The notes under the pieces are model-generated. The model was not told the DNA's origin and did no database searches. It worked only from the letters and a program-made list of their open reading frames with translations. This document shows, piece after piece, positions 5,485 through 10,740 of a stretch of DNA of 10,740 bases (positions are counted from its first letter, which is position 1; every line of letters starts with the position of its first letter). Origin of the DNA: Erythrobacter sp. (GTDB taxonomy: Bacteria; Pseudomonadota; Alphaproteobacteria; Sphingomonadales; Sphingomonadaceae); NCBI GenBank assembly GCA_030731635.1, contig JANQTR010000223.1, positions 1 through 10,740 on the forward strand. Reading direction: 5' to 3'. The position numbers were made by a program, and so were the translations under genes.

Positions 5485-5921
5485 CCCGCGTCCTGCCCGA
5501 TCGCTTCGTCGAAGACCGCGCTTTGCGCGACGCGGCACGCGCAGTGCTTGCCGACGACGTCGAACGGCTGCGCGCCAGCCTTGGCGAAGAGGGGATCGCA
5601 AGCCGGGTCTCCTCAAGCGTTGGCACCACGATCAGCGGCCGCATCCGGTCCGGCGCGCGCGATGTGCGGGCACAGGCGCGCGCGCAGGCGGGTGATCGCG
5701 CTGGCGTTCTGGCAGTTCTGATTGGCGCCATCATCCTGTGGTTTGCGCGCGGCCCGATAATGGATTGGCTGGGCGGGCTTGACGATTTCGAAGACCCCTA
5801 CCCGGAAGACGACAGCCCCGAAGACGGCAGCCCCGAAGACGGCAGCCCCGAAGACAACAGCCCCGAAGACGACAACGAAGCCGCCGCGGCAAACCCTGCT
5901 TTTCAAGGAGACCACGCATGA
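5481..5921 (+). CDS. Single-TM protein with acidic E-D-x-S-P tandem repeats
   Basis: I do not recognise a named family. Residues 1-72 are charged and helical (ALRDAARAVLADDVERLRASL at 14-34), with an Arg/Ala-rich patch at 54-70. Residues about 74-90 (AGVLAVLIGAIILWFAR) are one transmembrane helix, followed by GPIMDWLGG. Residues 109-132 are a pentapeptide repeat E-D-[D/G/N]-S-P, about 4.6 copies, with a pI far more acidic than the rest. The tail after it is short (AAAANPAFQGDHA). It overlaps the genes on both sides by ATGA, which places it firmly in the membrane cassette. By the positive-inside rule the basic N-terminal part is probably cytoplasmic, which would put the acidic repeat in the periplasm. 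That topology is a prediction only. Confidence 0.75.
   Translation: MTRVLPDRFVEDRALRDAARAVLADDVERLRASLGEEGIASRVSSSVGTTISGRIRSGARDVRAQARAQAGDRAGVLAVLIGAIILWFARGPIMDWLGGLDDFEDPYPEDDSPEDGSPEDGSPEDNSPEDDNEAAAANPAFQGDHA
5805..5873 (+). repeat. 15-bp coding tandem repeat (E-D-x-S-P)
   Basis: The unit GAAGACGRCAGCCCC occurs from 5805, 5820, 5835 and 5850, with a partial fifth copy at 5865-5873. Copies differ only at the third codon (GAC, GGC, GGC, AAC, GAC). The unit length is a multiple of three, so gain or loss of copies would keep the reading frame. Near-identity at the DNA level suggests recent slippage or unequal recombination. Confidence 0.95.
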
Positions 5922-6442
5922 CCGAACAGCCGCGTTTTCAAACCGATGGCAAGCGCGATTCTCTACGCGCCCGGATCGAAGCGGCGGAGCGTCGCAATGC
6001 CGATCGCAGTCTGGCCGATGATGCCCGCAAGGCTGCGGCGGCTGCGGCCGATTACACCCGCGCCAATCCGCTGACCGTGATCGGCGGCGCCTTGGCAGCC
6101 GGGCTGGTGATCGGCTTGCTGACCCGCCCGGGCCGCCGTGTGGCGCTGCGCGTGGCAAGCAGTGCTGGCGAAGCTGTAAGCGGAGCGGCGTCAAGCGCGA
6201 CGTCAGGCGTCAAGGGAATCGCGGCTCGCGGTGGTTCGCGGATCGGCACGATGCTGGGCGAAGCCGCTGTGGCCTATGCCATGACCCTGATCGACGATAC
6301 GCTTGAGGCGGCGCGCAGCGGGCAGGAACGCGCCGAGGAATTGGGTGATAGCGCCGGAACGCAGGCCCGCAATCTTGCGCGCAAATCGCGCGACACGGCC
6401 GGGCGCGTTGTGAACAAAATCAGGTCCAAGACCAACGGGTAA
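5918..6442 (+). CDS. DUF883-like membrane protein with C-terminal extension
   Basis: This 174-aa protein is the last of the cassette. Residues 12-48 are a charged helix (SLRARIEAAERRNADRS), then RANPLTVIGGALAAGLVIGLL (48-68) gives the DUF883 hallmark: an N-P turn followed by a glycine-spaced transmembrane helix ending in basic RPGRR (70-74). In typical YqjD/ElaB/DUF883 proteins the chain ends there. Here about 100 further residues follow, Ala/Ser/Gly-rich and then charged (ARSGQERAEELGDSAGTQAR), which may be amphipathic. A perfect AAGGAG (5905-5910) precedes the ATG by 7 bases, and the start overlaps the previous stop (ATGA). It is probably a partner or paralogue of the first gene of the cassette. 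Function is not known from sequence. Confidence 0.75.
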   Translation: MTEQPRFQTDGKRDSLRARIEAAERRNADRSLADDARKAAAAAADYTRANPLTVIGGALAAGLVIGLLTRPGRRVALRVASSAGEAVSGAASSATSGVKGIAARGGSRIGTMLGEAAVAYAMTLIDDTLEAARSGQERAEELGDSAGTQARNLARKSRDTAGRVVNKIRSKTNG

Positions 6443-6525
6443 ACCCTACCCTGCGGCGTGCAGGCTTGCCCTTGGCGTATGAGGCGCTAAGGCGGCGGCA
6501 TCCTTCCTCCCCAAGGGTTCCAATC

Positions 6526-6756
6526 ATGTCAGAAACCACTCCCAACCAACGCCTTCATCTTGTGATGGGCGGCCGCGTCAAGGATCCGCGCGGGATCGAA
6601 TTTCAGGACCCGGAAAGCATCCACGTCGTCGGCGTGTTCAGTTCGTATGACGCAGCGGTCGACGCTTGGCGTGCGCAGGCACAGCGCACGGTTGACGATG
6701 CCGAGATGAAATATGTGGTGGTGCATATCCACCGCCTGCTGACCCCGGAAGAGTAA
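6526..6756 (+). CDS. DUF4170 domain protein
   Basis: This is a 76-aa soluble protein. The pattern LHLVMGGRV (10-18), VVGVFSSYDAAVDAWRAQAQRTVDDAEMKY (34-63) and VVVHIHRLL (64-72) matches the small alphaproteobacterial DUF4170 family, whose function I do not know. The alternation of strand, long helix and strand suggests a compact alpha/beta fold. AAGGG (6513-6517) stands 8 bases before the ATG at 6526. A start 20 codons earlier would read through an untypical Arg-rich leader and is rejected. It lies 83 bases after the membrane cassette and 15 bases before the acetyltransferase, so it may share a transcript with the latter. Confidence 0.85.
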   Translation: MSETTPNQRLHLVMGGRVKDPRGIEFQDPESIHVVGVFSSYDAAVDAWRAQAQRTVDDAEMKYVVVHIHRLLTPEE

Positions 6757-6771
6757 GCACAGGGGGGCAAA

Positions 6772-7263
6772 ATGGCCGCGCCGCATATCCGCCCGTTTGT
6801 GCCCGAAGATGCGCCTGTTCTGGCTGCGCTTACGTTGGCGGCTATCGTCATGATCGGGGTGCGTGGCTATTCGATGCAACAGGTGATGTGCTGGGCCGCG
6901 CACCATCCCGGCGCGCCGCGATTTTTGGACAGCGCGGCGAAGGGCGATCTGATCCTGGTTGCCATGGCAGACGATGGGGCAACCGCGGCCTATGCCCTGC
7001 TGGAGCGCGATGGGCATTTCGACATGCTGTATTGCCACCCTGATTACGCTGGCAATGGCTTTGCCACCGCCTTGCTGGCTGCGACTGAGAGCGCGGCGCG
7101 GCGAGATGGGATCGAACGTTTATTCGCCAATGCGAGCGAACTGTCCCGCCCGGTGTTCGAACGTGCAGGCTACGCCCTGCTCCATCGCCGCGATTTCACC
7201 TATACGATGGGCGACGACGCAATTCCGATGCACAATTACGCGATGGAAAAGCACCTCGATTGA
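6772..7263 (+). CDS. GNAT-family N-acetyltransferase
   Basis: This 163-aa cytoplasmic protein probably transfers an acetyl group from acetyl-CoA to an unknown amine. The GNAT fold is visible as the N-terminal IRPFVPEDAPVLAAL (6-20), a strand ILVAMADDGATAAYALLE (61-78), motif A with its pyrophosphate loop MLYCHPDYAGNGFATALL (85-102), and FANASELSRPVFERAGY (118-134), typical of motif B. The end DFTYTMGDDAIPMHNYAMEK (141-160) is common in GNAT proteins of uncharacterised specificity. The usual Gln/Arg at the start of the acetyl-CoA loop is Tyr/Ala here, though the G-x-G core is kept. AGGGGGG (6760-6766) provides the ribosome-binding site. It follows the DUF4170 gene by 15 bases and is convergent with the carB-greA group. 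Confidence 0.88.
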   Translation: MAAPHIRPFVPEDAPVLAALTLAAIVMIGVRGYSMQQVMCWAAHHPGAPRFLDSAAKGDLILVAMADDGATAAYALLERDGHFDMLYCHPDYAGNGFATALLAATESAARRDGIERLFANASELSRPVFERAGYALLHRRDFTYTMGDDAIPMHNYAMEKHLD

Positions 7264-7281
7264 AACCGCCCCATCCGACAA

Positions 7282-7297
7282 TGTTTCACGTGGAACA
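7282..7297. promoter_or_regulatory. parS: parS site (ParB-binding centromere)
   Basis: TGTTTCACGTGGAACA matches the bacterial consensus TGTTNCACGTGNAACA at every defined position and is a 16-base near-perfect palindrome (one T/G mismatch across the dyad), with a flanking A/T pair extending it to 18. It lies in the non-coding gap between two convergent genes, which fits a maintained protein-binding site rather than a chance match in coding DNA. ParB loads here and spreads along the chromosome to guide segregation with ParA. No parA or parB gene is in the window. Confidence 0.88.
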
Positions 7298-7330
7298 TTA
7301 ACGGAACGCACCCCACATCGAGGCAAGAGA

Positions 7331-7374
7331 GGGTCTAGAGGGGGTCTAAGAGGTGTCTGGATGAGGTCTGGCAC
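7331..7374. repeat. Four imperfect 11-bp direct repeats beside parS
   Basis: Units GGGTCTAGAGG, GGGTCTAAGAG, GTGTCTGGATG and AGGTCTGGCAC follow each other without gaps. GTCT starts at 7333, 7344, 7355 and 7366, exactly 11 bases apart, so the repeats face nearly the same side of the helix. They begin 34 bases after parS and end 3 bases before the stop of the convergent minus-strand gene. Their role is unknown. Confidence 0.7.
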
Positions 7375-7377
7375 GGC

Positions 7378-7671
7378 CTAGCGAAGGGCTGCGAATGCTC
7401 CTGCAGCTGCCACCGCCAGCATCGCAAACACCACGCGCGTACGGCGGTTGGAGCGGCGTTCGCTCCAGACCGCCTCGTCAAGATACCATCCGCCCTTGCC
7501 ATTGGTCTTGACCACATCGACGCCCTTCAACCGCTCAAATGCGCGTTGGCGGCTCAATGTGATCGGCACAAAGGGGATCGCATCAGCCATGCTGACCGCG
7601 CCCGCTTCAAGGAAATGTGCGGCCACTTTCCGCTCTGCAACGGGTCTGACGGGCGGAATGGCCACAGCCAT
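7378..7671 (-). CDS. Small tail-anchored protein of unknown function (97 aa)
   Basis: I do not recognise a named family. Residues about 12-70 look like a compact soluble domain: a helix ERKVAAHFLEAGAVSMADAI (13-32), a second helix RQRAFERLKGV (41-51), and a turn rich in Gly and aromatics GKGGWYLDE (58-66). This helix-helix-hairpin order recalls a small winged helix, but the match is weak. A basic stretch ERRSNRRTR (71-79) precedes a C-terminal transmembrane helix (79-96), so the protein would be held at the inner membrane with the domain in the cytoplasm. The ATG lies 5 bases after the greA stop with GAGG 3 bases upstream, a short spacing, so it is likely translated from the greA message. It converges on the acetyltransferase gene. 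Confidence 0.72.
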   Translation of the reverse strand: MAVAIPPVRPVAERKVAAHFLEAGAVSMADAIPFVPITLSRQRAFERLKGVDVVKTNGKGGWYLDEAVWSERRSNRRTRVVFAMLAVAAAGAFAALR

Positions 7672-7676
7672 CAGCC

Positions 7677-8153
7677 TCAGATGAATTCGATCTTTTCGAC
7701 GTGGTAGAACCGCTCACCCGAAGGCACGGTCACTTCGATATCATCGCCCACCTGCTTGCCGATCAACGCACGCGCGAGCGGGGAACTGTAGGAAATGCGC
7801 CCCTTGTTCGCGTCCGCTTCGGTCTGGCCGACGATCTGATATTTGATCGGCTTGTCACTGTCATCAATCAAGGTCACGGTCGCGCCAAAGATGATCTTGT
7901 CACCCGACAACGTGGCTGGATCGATGATCTGCGCGCGGCTGACCATGCCTTCGATGTCGCCGATCATCGCTTCAACCTGGCCCTGGCGTTCCTTGGCCGC
8001 GTGATACTCGGCATTTTCCGAAAGATCGCCGTGGGCCCGCGCTTCTTCGATGGCCTCAACGATTTTCGGGCGTTCTTCGCGCAGCATCTTGAGGTCGGCA
8101 GTCAGCCGTTCATACCCCTCGGCCAGCATCGGAACCTTTTCCCTCGTCGCCAT
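7677..8153 (-). CDS. greA: Transcription elongation factor GreA
   Basis: GreA binds the secondary channel of RNA polymerase and stimulates cleavage of the backtracked transcript so that stalled complexes can resume. The 158-aa product has the normal length. Residues 1-77 form the antiparallel coiled coil, with the tip motif GDLSENAEYHAAKERQG (42-58) carrying acidic D43 and E46 that coordinate magnesium at the polymerase active site. Residues about 80-158 are the FKBP-like C-terminal domain (IGKQVGDDIEVTVPSGERFYHV). The start at 8153 gives the family N-terminus MATREKVPMLAEGYERL. An in-frame GTG at 8186 would add 11 unusual residues; neither has a strong ribosome-binding site. It lies 115 bases downstream of carB. 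Confidence 0.96.
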   Translation of the reverse strand: MATREKVPMLAEGYERLTADLKMLREERPKIVEAIEEARAHGDLSENAEYHAAKERQGQVEAMIGDIEGMVSRAQIIDPATLSGDKIIFGATVTLIDDSDKPIKYQIVGQTEADANKGRISYSSPLARALIGKQVGDDIEVTVPSGERFYHVEKIEFI

Positions 8154-8268
8154 CACTTTTGTTCTTTCTGTTCGTTTCTCAGACACTTTCCGCTGACTTC
8201 AGGGAAAACGTACCCGGCCGTTCGATCCCTACGGCTACCAGCGCTTTCAATGTCAGGGGAAGCATCAA
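8154..8268. other. Spacer between carB and greA
   Basis: I see no gene, strong terminator or clear promoter in these 115 bases. On the minus strand TTGAAA (complement of 8245-8250) could be a -35 box, but the sequence 17 bases downstream (GATCGA) is a poor -10. greA may therefore be read from the carB transcript, with or without its own start. Confidence 0.4.
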
Positions 8269-10740
8269 TCAACCGCTATAATAGTCCTGCAACGAGCGGA
8301 CTTCAAGCTGATCGGGCCGAATCGCTGAAATCGCCGCCGCCGCAGCGACCGATCCGGCCGCCGTGGTGTAATAAGGCACCTTGTTTGCCAACGCCGCCAT
8401 GCGGATCGATTTGCTGTCGAGCAGCGATTGCCAACCTTCGGTGGTGTTAAAGATCAGTGCGATATCGCCATCGATGATCCGGTCAACAATATGGGGCTGG
8501 CCTTCGGCCACCTTGTTGATCCGCTCCACCTTAAGCCCTTGTTCGGCAAGATAGCTTTGCGTGCCGCCAGTGGCGATGATGGTGAAACCGTGATCGATCA
8601 ACTGGCGCACCGCAGGCAGGATCACCGCCTTGTCGGAGCCCTTGACCGAAACGAACACCGTGCCCGATTGCGGCGGCACCATCCCTGCGCCGAGCTGCGA
8701 TTTCAGGAATGCGGCTTCGAACGTCACGTCGATCCCCATCACCTCGCCGGTCGATTTCATTTCCGGGCTCAGCACCGGATCCGCGCCGGGGAAGCGGGCA
8801 AAGGGGAATACCGCCTCTTTTACCGCCATGTAGGGCAGATCACGCTTGAACGGCGGGAAGGTGGAAAGCTTTTCCCCCGCCATCACCCGTGCGGCAATCT
8901 TGGCAACCTGCTGGCCGATCGCCTTGGCGACAAATGGCACCGTGCGGCTGGCGCGCGGGTTAACCTCGATCAGGTAAACCTCGTCATCTTTCACCGCGAA
9001 CTGGATGTTCATCAGACCCACCACGCTGAGCGCATGGGCGAGCAGTTCGGCCTGCCGCTCCATCTCGGCGATGATTTCGGGGGCCAGCGAGTATGGCGGC
9101 AAGGTGCAGGCGCTGTCGCCCGAATGGACGCCGGCTTCTTCGATATGCTGCATCACGCCTGCACTGCGCACTTCCTCGCCATCGCACAGGGCATCGACAT
9201 CGCATTCGATCGCATCGCGCAGATATTGGTCGATCAGTACAGGAGAGTCCCCCGACACATTCACGGCGGTGGCGATGTAATTGTCGAGCTGCGCTTCGCT
9301 GTCGACAATCTCCATCGCGCGGCCGCCCAGAACATAGGATGGGCGCAGCAGCACCGGATAGCCGATGCGTGCGGCCACAGCGGCGGCTTCATCGCGGCTG
9401 CGGGCGATGCCGTTATCGGGCTGCTTGAGCTTCAGCTTGCTGACCAGCTTGGCGAACCGTTCGCGGTCTTCGGCCAAGTCAATCGCATCGGGCGATGTGC
9501 CTAGGATCGGGATGCCCGCATCCTCCAGCGCCTGCGCCAATTTCAGCGGCGTCTGCCCACCAAATTGCACGATCACGCCCACCAGCTCGCCATTCTGCTG
9601 TTCGACCCGCAGGATTTCCAGCACGTCTTCGGCTGTCAGCGGCTCAAAATACAGCCGGTCTGACGTGTCGTAATCGGTCGAGACGGTTTCGGGGTTGCAG
9701 TTGATCATGATCGTTTCATACCCCTGCTCCGCCAGCGCGAAACAGGCGTGGACGCAGCAGTAATCAAACTCGATCCCCTGCCCGATCCGGTTGGGCCCGC
9801 CGCCTAGGATGACGATCTTGCGGCGGTCGCTGGGCGCGGCTTCGCATTCAGGCGTGCCAAAGCTGGGGGATTCGTAGGTTGAATACATGTAAGGCGTAAT
9901 CGCCTCGAATTCGGCGGCGCAGCTATCGATCCGTTTGAACACGGGGAACACGCCGAGTTTGTGGCGGAGCGCGCGCACTTCGTCCTCGCTCGTCGCTCCG
10001 GCCATGGCGACCAGCGCATCGTGGAGCAGGCCCGAACGTTTGGCCTGCGTTTCGCCCATGCCGCCCGCCACGCCGACGGACCGCACCGCAAGGGTCGCAA
10101 GCCGCCGGTCGGAAAAGCCCATGGCTTTGAGCCGCCGCAGCCCGACTGCATCGCGCGGCAGACCGTCCTTCTGCACTTCGCGCTCGGCATCAATAATGCC
10201 TTCGATCTGGCGCAGGAACCACGGGTCGTAAAATGTGACCGCGGCGATTTCCTCAACGCTCATGCCTTCGCGGAAGGCCTGGCCGACCTTGAGCAAGCGG
10301 TCAGGCGTGCGGCGCGACAGGGCGGCGGTGAGAACATCGCGGGCGACGCCTTCCAGTTCCGGCACGCGGTTGAACCCGTCGAGCCCGGTTTCCAGCCCGC
10401 GCAGGGCCTTCTGCATCGATTCCTGGAAGTTGCGGCCAATCGCCATCACTTCGCCGACCGATTTCATCGCGGTGGACAGATCGGTGGCCGCGCCCTTGAA
10501 CTTTTCGAAGGCGAAGCGCGGGATTTTGGTCACCACGTAATCGATGGTCGGTTCAAAGCTGGCCGGAGTCGCCCCGGTGATCTCGTTGGTCAGCTCGTCG
10601 AGCGTATATCCGACCGCCAGCTTCGCGGCGACGCGGGCGATGGGGAAGCCGGTGGCCTTGGATGCCAGCGCGGATGAGCGTGACACGCGCGGGTTCATCT
10701 CGATCACGATCAACCGGCCATCCTTGGGATTGACCGCGAA
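8269..10740 (-). CDS. carB: Carbamoyl-phosphate synthase large subunit (5' part outside window)
   Basis: CarB uses ammonia from CarA, bicarbonate and two ATP to make carbamoyl phosphate for pyrimidine and arginine synthesis. The window holds the last 823 residues; about a quarter of the protein (start codon and first part of ATP-grasp 1) lies beyond 10740. Visible parts in order are the end of the carboxyphosphate domain with FAVNPKDGR and EMNPRVSRSSALASKATG; the oligomerisation domain; the second synthetase half with INCNPETVSTDYDTSDRLYF, RPSYVLGGRAMEIV, IEEAGVHSGDSACTLPP and EVNPRASRTVPFVAKAIG; and a C-terminal MGS-like allosteric domain of about 125 residues (IIATGGTQSYL, NKVAEGQPHIVDRI), where UMP and other effectors bind in E. 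coli. No frameshift or missing motif is seen. greA follows on the same strand. Confidence 0.96.
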   Translation of the reverse strand, partial: FAVNPKDGRLIVIEMNPRVSRSSALASKATGFPIARVAAKLAVGYTLDELTNEITGATPASFEPTIDYVVTKIPRFAFEKFKGAATDLSTAMKSVGEVMAIGRNFQESMQKALRGLETGLDGFNRVPELEGVARDVLTAALSRRTPDRLLKVGQAFREGMSVEEIAAVTFYDPWFLRQIEGIIDAEREVQKDGLPRDAVGLRRLKAMGFSDRRLATLAVRSVGVAGGMGETQAKRSGLLHDALVAMAGATSEDEVRALRHKLGVFPVFKRIDSCAAEFEAITPYMYSTYESPSFGTPECEAAPSDRRKIVILGGGPNRIGQGIEFDYCCVHACFALAEQGYETIMINCNPETVSTDYDTSDRLYFEPLTAEDVLEILRVEQQNGELVGVIVQFGGQTPLKLAQALEDAGIPILGTSPDAIDLAEDRERFAKLVSKLKLKQPDNGIARSRDEAAAVAARIGYPVLLRPSYVLGGRAMEIVDSEAQLDNYIATAVNVSGDSPVLIDQYLRDAIECDVDALCDGEEVRSAGVMQHIEEAGVHSGDSACTLPPYSLAPEIIAEMERQAELLAHALSVVGLMNIQFAVKDDEVYLIEVNPRASRTVPFVAKAIGQQVAKIAARVMAGEKLSTFPPFKRDLPYMAVKEAVFPFARFPGADPVLSPEMKSTGEVMGIDVTFEAAFLKSQLGAGMVPPQSGTVFVSVKGSDKAVILPAVRQLIDHGFTIIATGGTQSYLAEQGLKVERINKVAEGQPHIVDRIIDGDIALIFNTTEGWQSLLDSKSIRMAALANKVPYYTTAAGSVAAAAAISAIRPDQLEVRSLQDYYSG

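Noticed and set aside
5779..6021. Alternative frame giving a P-K-T-A-A repeat protein
   Set aside because: It is the 15-bp E-D-x-S-P repeat read in another frame; it lacks a good ribosome-binding site and overlaps two well-supported coupled genes.
6450..6464. Terminator after the membrane cassette (CCTGC-N5-GCAGG)
   Set aside because: The stem is only 5 bp and is not followed by a T run, so it is not supported as a terminator.
7701..8450. Plus-strand open frame of 249 codons across greA and the end of carB
   Set aside because: Crosses two confident minus-strand genes and reads as low-information antisense sequence.
8428..9504. Long plus-strand open frame (358 codons) opposite carB
   Set aside because: It is a GC-rich shadow of carB: His/Arg/Gly-rich product with no domain, and the carB frame carries all family motifs.
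9961..10677. Plus-strand open frame of 238 codons opposite carB
   Set aside because: Antisense shadow with the same biased composition; no recognisable fold.

Overview
The window looks like ordinary chromosome of an alphaproteobacterium, most likely order Sphingomonadales (Erythrobacteraceae or a close relative). This rests on gene content and protein flavour: a RibBX-type riboflavin enzyme with an HTH-like N-terminal extension, a DUF4170 protein, a carB-greA block followed by a small tail-anchored protein, high GC with GC-rich third positions, and a consensus ParB site. No taxonomic search was possible. No mobile element, CRISPR array, tRNA or rRNA was seen.

Layout. (1) 1-1927, plus strand: a 224-base leader, then ribB (DHBP synthase with a degenerate GTP cyclohydrolase II half) and ribH (lumazine synthase), 5 bases apart, ending at a plausible intrinsic terminator. 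(2) 1928-2896, plus strand: a regulation-dense, less GC-rich stretch. It holds a FixJ/NarL-like palindrome, alternative hairpins, a 54-residue ORF with a TTG start that default gene callers may miss, more inverted repeats, and a MarR-like winged-helix regulator. (3) 2919-4205, minus strand: eno (enolase), convergent with the regulator. (4) 4364-6442, plus strand: four genes for small membrane proteins. They are a Lys/Ala/Pro-tailed tail-anchored protein of YqjD/ElaB/DUF883 style, a YqjE/DUF1469 holin-like protein, a single-TM protein with an acidic E-D-x-S-P tandem repeat, and a second DUF883-like protein. The last three are joined by ATGA overlaps. (5) 6526-7263, plus strand: a DUF4170 protein and a GNAT acetyltransferase. 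(6) 7264-7377: the gap between two convergent gene groups, carrying a parS site and four imperfect 11-bp repeats in exact register. (7) 7378-10740, minus strand: carB (5' end outside the window), greA and a 97-residue tail-anchored protein.

How the genes work together. ribB and ribH supply the two substrate-making steps just before riboflavin synthase. The missing zinc ligands in RibB imply a separate GTP cyclohydrolase II elsewhere. carB makes carbamoyl phosphate for pyrimidines and arginine, GreA rescues stalled RNA polymerase, and enolase is central glycolysis. The four-gene membrane cassette resembles the enterobacterial yqjD-yqjE stationary-phase pair but is enlarged. It is the best candidate here for a poorly described system. 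The parS site suggests that the window lies in the ParB-bound part of the chromosome, which in most bacteria is close to the replication origin.
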